Positions 12,001-19,800 of a stretch of DNA of 64,000 nt are shown here, in pieces; the stretch's first letter is position 1, and each line of letters opens with the position of its first letter. Position numbers and translations under genes: made by a program. A model generated the notes under the pieces. The model saw nothing but the letters and a program-made list of their open reading frames with translations, searched no databases and had not been told where the DNA came from. Origin of the DNA: a virus; IMG/VR virus record IMGVR_UViG_3300027881_000536, positions 54,156-118,155 of that record; one strand, given 5' to 3'.

Positions 12001-12207
12001 AGTGGTTTCACTAACAGTTTGAAACAAACAGTTGCTAGAATAACAGTGGCTGATAATACACTTCAGCATCTAAGGGCTGATGCTAGCAGGAGAGGTGACT
12101 TCACTGTCCAACCACGCTACACTCAGTCCCTCTATCCAGGTACCAACCTCAACAAGAGTGACCACAGTGGAGAGAGTTCCCATACTGACAACGAGGTGGA
12201 TGGCTGA
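1..12207 (+). CDS. Giant beta-rich virion protein, probable tail-tip/fibre component (5' end outside window)
   Basis: The frame is open from the first base, so the N-terminus lies outside the window; at least 4061 residues are present from the first GTG at 22. I recognise no named domain. The protein is rich in Gly, Thr, Ser, Asn, Tyr and Trp, poor in Lys and Cys, and has no coiled-coil stretches, so a tape-measure protein (normally helical) is unlikely. Short beta-type segments recur, for example VTSVSGTTITVTPW and VSGSVLTASGTITAP, and one stretch near residue 2850 resembles a jelly-roll or lectin-like fold. It leads the tail block, and its stop overlaps the next start by one base (TGATG). 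A tail-tip, baseplate-wedge or host-adhesion role is inferred from position and composition. Existence as a gene is certain; the function is not. Confidence 0.75.
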   Translation, partial: PLFDEASVVSDGTTINDRLFQSIGSVAHDYQLGTQYASTRALVEIPVFGNQFFDDPRNGVFPGPDNSMKIHLDPTLTAHSWAPNPVGRRAMGISPADRDVLGPYHKRWIENTTKSAVVVTKMDCASSGYKIYFDDLSKSFPAFEEAISSFRDITGVQKAGTNAGVAEVANTIMHRRIYTPEGEWAIVESNSGSEYVTVNNPLSTGTSEHFWKNFSEGGIVSNIVSGSYGEPLRGDPALESTENEFRRPYYYDRANVQTQGGNIDYGLRQYVSAVEFKEGPTANPHAKKIESGAATFEIISWSSPNAGYISDNLPSFTGSSWTDTTMEAINQDDEILLFTHHTDGDKIVVSSGTPAVGDIYTLKRLKFSQNNLGITTTNYFDIHDGYGVGEQSWKNTLNKTWNNPYAPGGLRHGDTVWMNMHYTNPHAIEGLFCKSRGVLNEFLVWNGFNGGRGELGTQARDSIPLENFLIGNTCMETAQNFVQHVNKTVELNWLELGYSASEVPVVAYLDPYLAKEGHARVLLYDVAHDREFIAFHDIHMQVQTGQATPKVNGLDIANGFYSQDKHRNNSSQTSGGAAIIEQSDFIEGAYAHKSSPYMEVTTSGQTHNAYGMNDATIFYGSSFLGSTGRTENSTVRTEDLTYGVNYTEKRHQLETATTNRSTFFDTPDGTRAIPAFLCLKGNRANTLDLTTHSESRLQHLPQWKDMDFVRRLTLDLGEIGQADGVSNTESAVREMVRRVNQAAALQGRSVGGSTHDPATFWDDTAFNGDKGSHMGYLRAHFGRAVKDLDGNDGYTIVIHSTVPGASGRNFCAWLDNSKGQAEYRPQFLVGHGGRFRSFWAMPMEGEDENMHPAPMPITKNGRPFAPITTLRQMVPPDDEDEEFINNLADYEGTNTRRNSEMATGRGANTVYQESFESQGDANRMVEGLRTGTRARARINFGGLVASGVPGWAPDAGSMGFGILNKGGRFDKIYNDDSNTTYSTYVTTDEQSKDEVGKGELYGFRFTDHRDKDHTIRLVYREKGQSFANNNTVLPPGLENEIIISFDDRDIGKGGFTVGKHMKGSTYPVTIDAGEDSVGDDITTSVTWRGNSWNGIKAPSAGYPVSTASVSGSNLSITLSNIWYTDASTATSLDYLGLLGFPEEGLFIYTDNHSSSQTTKVFRYTSRSHKSAASDANGTMSTHSFYGVTGGTLDTSNMSAEYATISPMLNWTTIVTDELIAAAVEYAMGVDPNTASEFDCSKLYGPDGRTYKEWMGDAATTAIQIHTLNDKKKVTPLGDLFSVSREIDLGLYAGNAETYLTSTQVDDGVVVDTGYLPKTLLNITSKFRGENANTVSPTFIKSNGDSLSTSDWKKHLRGEKFTAYAGDHITPCINNVIVKVTSVSGTTITVTPWQLLTPYDPAIAALDNYFSELYTLYDPNGKWATYQLVPAGNNDSGGKLELVNKHSDFSIAQNNHLSTWGPEKDPRAREFAGHRLTGNTYGEPLTYFRGAHDSPDHSVPLYFGGGFSGVVMDINDGTQNDYTEFYSHPYASGPTGCAGLQNVGENMGAHAILDTTAMLAMFPGTPFLNQHRGESQPPFTNADALLAPDMNVKSGSGSNLAGNTTQLVGYDNDSDKATRYKDDGSDVDNQTTITHPTPIVLRFAHPYARYTDAASGCADEVAYIVFGPGQSVPKNIQMYASSGVKEPTALKTVSAKFTHVYHNDLGGISLRGSGTEPGKYHPNEMSKGWKNSGTYTDRAGLFKPYLPPTMSWQRSAEYPYGVLRNWEPACGTPSEWLNTEFDSSSASLITNHWASSKATASLTIAHPMFTQTTADALYYHWHMDGGYPAGGNWMDNAIAKNPTHPTTGNRLPDNQEHSINSEDITLGLNASMFRVGALALEDYDRGLTENTTGDGTTRDVFVVDATRVQNSEELATIISAAINSYPGEGNLKAMGGTFLPSFQDAIRQDRYAWINVGMVKDSGYSNGTTLTTDERLPKYLPEKGWLRVSKTGTGVFYGRYTAHDDDASGEGTFTIGTNWRSGGARLESPTIGSGTTAGNHDAAAIDDSWTIYVWSKTGNLRWSNGAPEALHTADASTSNWDTNVFHHLAATQVHFNGFVDAIDRTRPVGAVGWHGERYSYLNSLKVAKTTTGHGISAGLGAWHPLLGFNPYGSAMGVHALNGATAAYAQAGATASFTQDSTGLNSGLHPRHYVVVSNEAELPIIAKADRDGLLLCGDMLDKRWAASSKTGGTVIASHNARHNNDRFAAYAHGGPHVDAQFAKDFAAPSSSNGEWAANIPTAGELYPMESCLFPTGDLFYDRLENPGVAHYPQEDPINHNDIGSNTLAAQSAVLAAPYSFWKGKSAARNFFTNHVVWKRMDGGNLCMPASNARGLGAVPWVWRKVGNSYVKFGETIYGNTRFSFETTNAAVFPTVQAQELAHPQLAEKYPVEIGAALSIPNEEIQFEAITVVDDSGQEHKIEGGSPLGTVIRDFSRVGGRDIQGPALSGSGNEPNLSINLPDPNTIPGNILVRSGFDKVQAYQHETMGAGGLQRPDLPDAVVSSNFDSTNENPSTNPFWENEGWERVDNSETSEVGTGFPYSKSGSMDDKAPLQTSYEPHDRALYFHLTKMGWGYTEREPLGIVSATTNGVTTNTMTHNPLTFVSVSGSVLTASGTITAPIWQAEQTPDGRSFLTVNGHVVSFTGVSGSTFTGCKFTPGFTATNGNMMKPSFYVPAGSTRHFAARRLRDHAEVSGESPDKAPIDWVGVDVDASPATAIRDDRLTPMPIPRMGHHYVTPTMAVMPGHLSHPLYQRVYNLNRAYQGATTSIEQAQGYTSVENSLIGLDNGSLLEEEGVGVNALMWFSSPSSPHPPSDIHGGAFTLMVETKVRYDGYGILAFDAENNSGDHRLKLEAGTNYSTHWNFPDPLETGAYQIIIQPNLFAQQLMGFSTNYDFGADSSTQYPLLTDQQVATVIALQWNGTTYDFVLAEALKADVRGCEVYLNEVILDIDPSPNQQFTSLPTLALYNPLGVNESTSPAWSRKSLPYYPGMFQLASPGYTLTVPWWSPAYTTASGTLTNGVFAGVNTDTQGNSYNWRNTEQYHPNHYYHFSRTGYGSVGAQSVMTGYPTHYLNPYLHSYESLNPSCVIKYADDGNDQILVDNNNLFPEVSFVYDDCMLTVIDPDGGTYEANYGYRGQASGEENATTNRFYQVNGSTQFWAACIEGRRLTLTGTTRKPGEVYTDKLSSVAAHHIQDLRAGTGDTGTSHLPDAYLSMWHYNLGRPMTYYSDNRASATAAAVDKKPYNHLPEHYETVHYHDFGYVASDGPFDFRGYGWDDDGANIVTPNSMGTGSGDWFPQARTANSLYYHYGAFWPGGSRFGAQASRMDLWGTAGPGWGRFWDSDHIIQEQSTATQFRYDSASGITDSISSVNHKRNAAFGFRFCVRGPFNRPRAALWSAQGFDDTYDNEHAGYRFGPYVQNDAVTAAIYTPATNANTSTAGTESIASGYSGIIERLTNASALIGSDLKGQQVKYSHGRRMCRPFGCAVRNIVNDPYAIRHHQGDYVAGAASADTDITNRRRDLATALAHYMTDWWGNTTGEDVRRLPVRGFGIRPAWDPEDAYRATDRTRNAQVFAAPSGHGKARVTLDLFDPATAKRVGDRGDGRGVRWPTVFNEDVLQEVDTIMDATGLVLSSNTAEPPLGNGYTRARNDDLQLNEVPRGISRRLDVHADDGLLKPEAMAGSNVEKAANDLLPASEVLQEPISRIAPRIGLDTLTIGESTGGIANTHVALGTEAHSLHTDRVAGRRYTLSGGIRTNDAYSKPLADYDLSSLSFVQKDGPSGSSNVPHFVQVMRLNYTHGLWPLGGNLIMDLRNYTEPVDDENWGTHFQGRNNYWSANPYETTSHNADTTRTNNSDYSIKFLLRPVRVLDHRHLEIFRDRFTNALSATAAGRYGVFTYDTPNARATTGGFFLRGTNPAPDNPPYPPAYHFLNDTVVDNTISTETKDYRLPISVGPIIPGTEASGFTNSLKQTVARITVADNTLQHLRADASRRGDFTVQPRYTQSLYPGTNLNKSDHSGESSHTDNEVDG

Positions 12208-13973
12208 TGGTTGGTACTGCTATTTTCCCTGTGCCTGGTAATCAGAATACTGTTCCAGGTGGGAGAGATGACGATATCAGAAGTAGTGTAGGCTCTAAGG
12301 TATCTACTGCCAAGTTTGTAGATAATACTGTACACCATGCTGTATACAAGAGAAGCAGTAACACTACAGGACAGTATATGACTGTAGATAGACCTACCAA
12401 TACTGATTTCCAAGTTACTAGTGAAAGGGCTTATGACATTATAGAAGAGGAGAGTTCGGTGATATTGAACCACTCATTGGCTGCTGGAGTTAAGAGTAAT
12501 ATCTCACCCTTCTTCTCAGACAGGAAACTAATCACAGGTGTTACCCCACCACTTCTCTTGATGTCTAGAAGTGGTAGAATGATACCTGACACAGTAACTA
12601 TTATAAATAAAGGTAGTAGACTGGACTTCCGAAATCTAAGGGGACTCACTCCATCTGGTATTAGTGAAGAATTTACTACTGGTACTAGTGTCCATGCTGG
12701 ACAGATAGTAGATGTGGGGATGAGAACCAGTGACTTGGTCATGAAATTATTCAATGGAAAAAATCACTCATTGAATTCTATATCTGTGGGTAGGCCATTT
12801 GCTGGTCCTAGAACTGAGGAAGTCACGACTTACAAAGGGGCTAGCCTTGCTAAACATTCCCATAGATTCCTATCTAAAAACTTCATCTCAACTACGATTC
12901 CAGATGCTGCTAGATTCATCAGTAGACATGACAATTATCACATCTTCTTCGACAGATATGGAAATTTCATTTATGCTCCTGATGGATTCTCCAATATAGA
13001 CAAGCAGATAGACCCCCTTATTGCTTCCAATGTAGAAACAGATTCTGTTGTGGATGTGGCTAACAGTGTATCAGTCAAAGGTAAGGTTGTAGCAGATAAT
13101 GATAACAATAGGGTCACAGTCAATGATGTAGAAATGCAAAAGAGAGATGGGATAGTGAAAACCATGAGTGTTTTTGACCCTGCAGCAACTACACTCACTG
13201 CTTCTAGACGCTCTGCGAATCAACTACTTCGACTCAACAGGAAAGCGCAAGGTGTAGTCAAGAGTAAGGGGCATCAGATGGCTTGGGACTTGTACCCTAG
13301 TGACATTATTGATTATAGAAGCCCCATAGATGGTGGGGTTAGTAGAAAGGCGGTACTGGAAGTAGAGCATAACTTAGAAACCATGAGTAGCGACTTCCAA
13401 TTATTGTCATACGAAAGTGGTATTGAAAGGGTATTAATTGACCATAACTCAAAGATAGATGATGAGGAACCTACTGTTCCCAATGATAAAACCAAAGCGT
13501 TAGAGATGGGTAGTGGTGACAGGGCCATGTTTAGGGTTAGAGGTAAGATGTTGACTAGGAACTTATCTAGTATTCTCAAGCGAATTAACAGTGACCCTTA
13601 CACCCTAGCAAATGCTGGTAATGACATACATAGTGGCTTCTTAATTGGGCATAGGAATTATGACACTGGCAATGGTGCTGGTCGTGGTGCAATAGGTACA
13701 GGTTTGGCTCCTAGATTGACTGGTGGTACTCACAATAGTGGTACTATAACAGTGTCCTCGACAACAGGCTTCCCAAGTGCAGGTCATCTTATCATAAACG
13801 AGGCTATACATATACAGTATACTGGTAAGAGTGGGACAACATTCACAGGTGTGACAGTACAGGCTCCTTCAGGAGAGAGTGTGCCAGCAAGCGGTTTGAG
13901 TGTTAGGTTGCTTAGAAGTAGGGGACATGAGATGAGAACTGTGAAGAATACGGTGAAAGTGAGGATGTTCTAA
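12207..13973 (+). CDS. Putative baseplate hub / tail protein
   Basis: A 588-residue protein whose ATG overlaps the previous stop (TGATG). The central part (about residues 220-430) reads like phage hub proteins of the gp27/gpD type: a segment with YHIFFDRYGNFIYAPDG, then VSVKGKV, a long helix-forming stretch rich in Arg/Leu, and a beta section with DIIDYRSPIDGG. That similarity was judged by eye. The C-terminal 80 residues carry a motif common in phage neck, tail and fibre proteins, of the form TTGFPSAGHLIINEAIHIQYTG followed by SGTTFTGVT. The setting between a giant tail protein and fibre genes fits a baseplate role. The alternative is a different tail-tip protein with the same C-terminal module. 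Confidence 0.55.
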   Translation: MVGTAIFPVPGNQNTVPGGRDDDIRSSVGSKVSTAKFVDNTVHHAVYKRSSNTTGQYMTVDRPTNTDFQVTSERAYDIIEEESSVILNHSLAAGVKSNISPFFSDRKLITGVTPPLLLMSRSGRMIPDTVTIINKGSRLDFRNLRGLTPSGISEEFTTGTSVHAGQIVDVGMRTSDLVMKLFNGKNHSLNSISVGRPFAGPRTEEVTTYKGASLAKHSHRFLSKNFISTTIPDAARFISRHDNYHIFFDRYGNFIYAPDGFSNIDKQIDPLIASNVETDSVVDVANSVSVKGKVVADNDNNRVTVNDVEMQKRDGIVKTMSVFDPAATTLTASRRSANQLLRLNRKAQGVVKSKGHQMAWDLYPSDIIDYRSPIDGGVSRKAVLEVEHNLETMSSDFQLLSYESGIERVLIDHNSKIDDEEPTVPNDKTKALEMGSGDRAMFRVRGKMLTRNLSSILKRINSDPYTLANAGNDIHSGFLIGHRNYDTGNGAGRGAIGTGLAPRLTGGTHNSGTITVSSTTGFPSAGHLIINEAIHIQYTGKSGTTFTGVTVQAPSGESVPASGLSVRLLRSRGHEMRTVKNTVKVRMF

Positions 13974-14320
13974 TGCCGATGTTGAACTCAATCAAAAGGA
14001 GATTGATAGAGCATCTATCAGGTCTAGTCAATGAGTTGCATATCGGTAGTGATGGTACAGTCGCTAGTGTAGATGATGGTGGCTCTAGAACCTTGGCTAC
14101 AGTTACTCCTACTGTCAGAATTCTAGATGACAACAGCCTTCTAATCGAAGGAACTTTTGACTCTAGTCATATTTATTCCACTGATATACAAGAGGTCTAT
14201 TTACAATACAAGGATGCTACAACTGGAGAATTCATACCAGTATATCGTACAGCCTTACCAGCCTTCACTAAGGATGGGCAGAATGAAGTTAAATTTTCAT
14301 TCATACTGGAGGTAGAATGA
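13973..14320 (+). CDS. Small probable tail-associated protein
   Basis: This 115-residue protein begins at an ATG that overlaps the preceding TAA (TAATG) and ends in an ATGA overlap with the next gene, so translation is probably coupled on both sides. The N-terminal 20 residues look helical and basic; the rest alternates hydrophobic and polar residues as in beta-sandwich proteins, ending in a strand with EVKFSFILEVE. No family is recognised. Its place between the hub-like protein and the fibre genes suggests a structural tail component. Confidence 0.6.
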   Translation: MPMLNSIKRRLIEHLSGLVNELHIGSDGTVASVDDGGSRTLATVTPTVRILDDNSLLIEGTFDSSHIYSTDIQEVYLQYKDATTGEFIPVYRTALPAFTKDGQNEVKFSFILEVE

Positions 14321-14502
14321 TGGCTAAGAGTTACATTTCACAGAGACCTGCTAAGTTGGCTCAAGCCCGAGTCAAGAGAATGTCTCAAAAGAACCAGAAA
14401 AAGAGGAAGATGCGACAATATCGTAGGCACAGTAAAATCGGGGTGCGGCGTCCGAAGATGCGTAGGCAGATTGGATTGACTAGAGTGTCAAGGAGTAGAT
14501 AG
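14317..14502 (+). CDS. Very basic small protein
   Basis: A 61-residue protein of which well over a third is Lys or Arg, with a central cluster KKRKMRQYRRHSK. It starts at an ATGA overlap with the previous gene and ends two bases before the next start, so it fits the coupled gene series tightly. It contains no cysteines and no hydrophobic segment. The composition suggests binding to nucleic acid or to a negatively charged virion surface; no family is recognised. The frame could in principle be spurious, but exact junctions on both sides argue that it is real. Confidence 0.55.
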   Translation: MMAKSYISQRPAKLAQARVKRMSQKNQKKRKMRQYRRHSKIGVRRPKMRRQIGLTRVSRSR

Positions 14503-14504
14503 AT

Positions 14505-16838
14505 ATGGTAGACCCTCTCAGTGGACATACAGCAGCAGGTAATACGCTAGGTGGAGATGGGCTTAGAGATGGTGATGCTCTAGCCTCACCAACACTCACC
14601 AACATTCTCCAAGGACTCAAAGGTAATGGTATAATCAGACTTCAGGATGCTGCCTATGGTTCTACTAGAAATGCTGTTAATGACCAGCCCGGAGCAGTAG
14701 TAAGGGCTACTGCCCATACTCTCACTGTAACTGGTGGGTATGTAGTTTTGGATGGGCAACTGTATGAGTTTGCAGGTGGTCCAGGAGGTGCTGCTACTAT
14801 CACTCTAGGTTCTGATGGCACAGGTACTGCTCTTGCAGCCAGTGGAGAACAGTCAATCTATGTCCTTTATCTGACCTCCCAAGGTGGTAATGCACAGGTT
14901 CATGTTGTTGGTGGTACTCCAGTCCAAGTCAGTACTGGACTCTATCCCTCTATCCCCTCTCAATATCTCACAAATTATGATACAGGTACAACTCGAGATA
15001 ATCAACAGGTAGTGGTCTTAGCCACAGTTAGATGTCAACATGTGAGTAGTGGTGGTGGTAACCACCTTGTAGATGTTCAAGAGGTGAATGACAAGAGACA
15101 TTTCCTTAGAAACAATCCAATCTATATGTTCCCATTGACTTCATCAACCATAGTTACTGACGGGACTGAGGTCAGTCAGGTACGAAGGAACCCCGATGAT
15201 GGAGTACAGTCACCTGCAGACCTTAGAGGGCTGTTCGGCTCAGAGCCTGGGAAATTAGGATTGGCAGCAAATGGTAGTACACTTATTGATGCTGGTGCCA
15301 TGTGGATGTCCACATCTAAGAGTGGGGCTGGGATAGGAGCCACTGCTACCATCACCATTACAGATTTCACCGAACTCAACACACCCGACAAGGTGAACTT
15401 AGTCGCCACTGATGGAACTAACTATGACTTTGTGCAGGGTGACCAGAGTTCTGTTGCTGGTACATTTGAAGCCACTACATCAAACGATGTAACTGCAACT
15501 AACCTGATGAATGTCATTAACACATCATCAGGGCCATCGGGAACGAGATTTACCGCCACGGTTGATGGGGCAGTTGTGACTGCAACTCAGGCGGTGGGTG
15601 GTATAGCCGGCAATACAACTGTCACTCTTACAGACAGTGGGACTGCTGGTATGACCAAGACTGATTTCGTTAGTGGTTCAGGTTATGGGTTCGGTCCTGG
15701 TGATGGAGAAGACAGGGGTGAGAATCAAATGAAAGATGAACTGTTCTTCGCAGGCCAGAATAATACTGAGACTGCTTTGGTCAGCAAGAGACTGTTCAGT
15801 AAGGGTGTGTCTGCTCCTACTGCTGCCATCAGTACCAGTATTACTTACAGTATTACATCATACGGTGACTCATTCTTCATCCTTAGCCCTGCTTCTACTA
15901 AGGTTGTGACACTGGCACCGGAAAAGAGTGGCAGTAACTATCTATTCCCCGAGGGTCACATCATAGAAGTGGTCAACAGTGCTAGTGCAGGTGGAGGAAA
16001 TATTACCTTCGACCCTAGTGGATTAGATTCAGATGTCGCTCCTGAGTTTCGCGCTACATTCATATTCGAGGGTAGTGTGTGGTTACGCACAGCATATGAA
16101 ACATCTACTTCTGCTGCTGCAACTACTTTCCTAACACTGACTGATACCCCTAGTGCTTTCACTAGTCAAGCAGGTAAAGGAGTAAGAGTGAATAGTGGCG
16201 CTAATGCTCTTGAGTTCTATACTATACAGAGCACCCTTGCTGGTATAGATGACCAAACATCATCTAATGATGACCAGTTGACTATCACTGACACTGCTGT
16301 AACCATCAATGTAGACCATGATGACTTGGACTTCAAGGTGATATCAGATGATAACAGTGCAACTCTGCATGTAGACGGTGCAGGTGCAGGTAAGGTAGGT
16401 ATCAATCAGGCTACTCCTGAGATGACCTTCCAAGTAGAAAGTGCTGGGTTTGAATATGGGACTGCCACTAGTGGTAGTAGCAATAGTAGTACTAGTACAG
16501 CCATCCCTCTCAACCTATTCCATATTCAGAACTTTAGGTCTGCCAAGATACTAGTAGAGACTGAGAATAGTAGTGAGGAGAAGTATGAGGTAGCAGAGAT
16601 TGTAGTGACCACTCCTTACAAGAGCAATAGTACTATCAGTAGTGACGCTGAGATGCCTATACAGGTCTACGGTGTCACATCTTCAGACAGTCAGGACAAT
16701 AACCCAGGTACGACTGTAGTCAATACCTACAGCGTATACGCGGAGAGTAGTAACAGTAACATTCAATTGCGAGTGACGCCAGCACACTCCGGCGATACGG
16801 TAACCGTGAAGGCGTTTTGGTATGCAATTGGGCTATGA
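14505..16838 (+). CDS. Tail fibre protein
   Basis: A 777-residue Ser/Thr/Gly/Ala-rich fibre. The N-terminal 150 residues resemble the attachment ends of phage fibres that carry a conserved LVDGQLYEF-like strand (here VVLDGQLYEFAGG). Around residues 285-390 there is a beta module frequent in phage structural proteins, with ATDGTNYDFV, a DVTATNLMNVINT helix and FTATVDGAVVTATQAVGG. Further on is the phage fibre motif LTLTDTPSAF..QAGKGVRVNSGANALEF. The last 40 residues (QLRVTPAHSGDTVTVKAFWYAIGL) look like the strand-rich tip of marine virus fibres. It starts two bases after the basic protein. A virion-surface location and host recognition are inferred. Confidence 0.7.
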   Translation: MVDPLSGHTAAGNTLGGDGLRDGDALASPTLTNILQGLKGNGIIRLQDAAYGSTRNAVNDQPGAVVRATAHTLTVTGGYVVLDGQLYEFAGGPGGAATITLGSDGTGTALAASGEQSIYVLYLTSQGGNAQVHVVGGTPVQVSTGLYPSIPSQYLTNYDTGTTRDNQQVVVLATVRCQHVSSGGGNHLVDVQEVNDKRHFLRNNPIYMFPLTSSTIVTDGTEVSQVRRNPDDGVQSPADLRGLFGSEPGKLGLAANGSTLIDAGAMWMSTSKSGAGIGATATITITDFTELNTPDKVNLVATDGTNYDFVQGDQSSVAGTFEATTSNDVTATNLMNVINTSSGPSGTRFTATVDGAVVTATQAVGGIAGNTTVTLTDSGTAGMTKTDFVSGSGYGFGPGDGEDRGENQMKDELFFAGQNNTETALVSKRLFSKGVSAPTAAISTSITYSITSYGDSFFILSPASTKVVTLAPEKSGSNYLFPEGHIIEVVNSASAGGGNITFDPSGLDSDVAPEFRATFIFEGSVWLRTAYETSTSAAATTFLTLTDTPSAFTSQAGKGVRVNSGANALEFYTIQSTLAGIDDQTSSNDDQLTITDTAVTINVDHDDLDFKVISDDNSATLHVDGAGAGKVGINQATPEMTFQVESAGFEYGTATSGSSNSSTSTAIPLNLFHIQNFRSAKILVETENSSEEKYEVAEIVVTTPYKSNSTISSDAEMPIQVYGVTSSDSQDNNPGTTVVNTYSVYAESSNSNIQLRVTPAHSGDTVTVKAFWYAIGL

Positions 16839-16853
16839 TAAGAGGTAGAAATA

Positions 16854-19800
16854 ATGGCAAGTGCATCAGATTTTAAGGTCAAGAAAGGATTGCAGGTACA
16901 AGGCGGAGACCTCAATTTAGGTAACGCTCAGAACGCAGTTATCCAAGTCGATGCAGTTTCCGGTACTAATACTGCAGGTAAGACTCTCACTATTAGTGGT
17001 GGGGAAGGTACTGGTACAGGTGCTGGTGGTAGCATCATCTTCCAAACTGCAGACGGAGGGGGCACTGGGTCCAGTGTTAACCCTCTTGCTACAGCATTAA
17101 CAATCGCTGATGATTTGTCTTCTGCTTTCACTGGTGCAGTAACTCTCAATGGTGCAGTGACTCTTGGTAATGCTAGTGGAGACGACATTACGAACACAGG
17201 TCGATGGGTTGGGGACTTTGTACCAAAGACAGACAGTTCGATAGACCTCGGTACTTCTGCACTCCAGTTCGCTGAAGCACACATAGATACTGGACACATT
17301 GACGACATCACTTCGACTGGTACATCCACTCTAAGCACTGTGGATATAGGTGGAGGTGCGATAGATGATACAACTGTTGGTGCAACTACTGCTTCTACAG
17401 GGGCATTCACGACACTCGGTGCTACAGGTGCTGTTACTTTTGGCACTGATGCTAGTGGTGTTGATGTCACATTCCATTCAGCCACTACTGGCGACAATAT
17501 GTTGTGGGATGCTAGCGAGGAGCAATTAGTTATCACAGGCACTAACGGAGCCACTGCTCTGAATGTAGCAGATGGTAATGTCACTATTGCTGACAATTTA
17601 ACTGTCACTGGCACTAGTGCTCTTATAGGTGCTACATCAGTAGGGTCGGCAACTGCAACCTCCACAGTCACTCAAGTAGCATCTGGTCAAGGTATACATG
17701 GGAAGTCACTGACTATCACTGGGGGTAACACAACAACTGGTGGTGTAACTAATGACCGTACTGGTGGTGACCTCTTACTTCAGGGTGGGCAAGGTACTGG
17801 TACAGGTGCTGGTGGAAGTATCATATTCAAATCAGCCGGTGCTGCTGGAAGCACTGCTAACTCCCCTCTTAACCCTCTCGATGATACGCTGCTTACTTTA
17901 GCCTCGACTGGGGCTGCTACATTTGCAGGGGCTGTATCTGGTATCACTACACTTGCTACAAGTGGTGCTGTGACAATAGGTGCTAATGAAGCAGGTGCTG
18001 ATGTTCAGTACTATGGAGACACAGATGGCTTAGGGATGCTTTGGGATACAAGCACTGACAAATTAGTCATTCATGGACGCGCTGCTTACGACGCTCTCCA
18101 AGTTACTCAAGGAGATGTTCTTGTATCCCAAACCATCAACACTAATGTCCTGGAGACAGACACAATAAATGAGTCGACCGCTGACGCTGGTGTCACAATA
18201 GACTCTGTTCTTCTGAACAATTCAGCAGTGTATACTGGAAGTAATACCACTGACAAGGGTAAACTGTATGGCAACGCAACCAATACTTACCTCACCCACA
18301 CCGCTACCAGTGGTAATATCAACCTAGTGGCGACGGGGACTGGTGAAGTCCTAATGGACAATGTCCGTGTAGGTGGTGACACTGTTTGGAATAATACAGC
18401 CAATCTGAAACTGAACGGTATTGCTACTGGTGGTGTGAACATAGCCAGTACTGCTGGTACTCATGCAACTGTAGCGGGTACTGCTATTGATGTGAATGGA
18501 GGTTCGGCAGGTAACTTCGACATAGGTTTACAGGTTAACCCCGGCGCTTCTGCTGGACAATATGCTGAGGTCAGGATTAAGACCAGTACTGAATCACCTA
18601 TTGCGAACAGTGCTCCTGGCTCTTGCTTGGTTCTGAGGAATGCTAACACTGCTGCTACTGGAACCAATGCAACATACTATGATTTTGGTACCGATAATGA
18701 TGGTAGAGTATGGGGTACTGGTACACTACATGGTGACCCTGACATATTCACGATAGGGAATTTCATTGGTAAATCATATGATGGGGCCAAGAACAGTAGT
18801 ACCCAGACACCTACTGATGTAGCCAATTCAGTCTTGGAGATTAGCAAGCCGACTGCTGCTACTGCTGTTAAGGATGTATTGACACTAGTCAACACAGTTA
18901 ACGCGACTGGTGGTGCAGGCGGAGGCGGACATACTGGTACTGGCTCAGCGATTGCATTTGACCAGTGGTATTTCGATAGTACTATCCCAGCAAGAGCAGA
19001 TGCAGGTAGGATTGCAGTCAAAACAGCGGCTGATTGGACTGCTACTAGTACTACTCGTGATGCTACAATGGTATTCGGTGTCGCTCTGAATAACACAGTC
19101 ACTGATTCCCTTACTCTCAACAGTGACGGTTCAGTCGGTTTCCGAAGTTACACATTCCCAACCGCCATAGGAAGCAGTGGTGAAGTTCTCAAGGCCCCAT
19201 CTAGTGGTACTCTATTGGAATGGGCCAGTGATACTGGTGGTGGTACAGCATCAGATGTGGCTGCGGATGATATCACTGTTGGTAACGCTGCAGTAGAGAT
19301 TGAGACTTCAACAGGTGGAGTCGATATCAGTACAAATGCTGTGAATCAGGCTCTCACAATGGGTAACACCAGTGGGGCTACTGCCATTCTTGGCTCGACC
19401 ATTGATTTGACTTCTATTGGTGCGATTGGTATCAGTGCTCCCGTATTCAAAATTAGCAGTGGTACTACTGACAGACCAGTTTTCACAGTTGAAGGTACTG
19501 CTGCCGATGCTACTGCACCTACTATAGAATTGAGAAGCACTGCTGGTACTGGGTCTGCTGGTATTGGAGAGGATGGTAACCCTAGCGGTTTCTTCACCTT
19601 CAGTAGTAGAAACGACAATAATCAGGACCATATGTATGGTAGAATTAGGACTATCGGTTCTGCTGCGGCTGATGGGTCAGAAGAAGGCACCATGACACTC
19701 GCTGTATCTACTACTGATAGTGGTACCATAACTGATGTCATTACCATAAAGGGTAATGATAATGCTGTTGGTTCAAAAGTTACTATCGCAGGTGACCTTC

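Noticed and set aside
16928-17671. Open frame of 247 codons antisense to the fibre gene
   Set aside because: Val/Pro/Ala/Ser-rich shadow of a Thr/Gly/Ala-repeat gene; no ribosome-binding site or neighbours on that strand.
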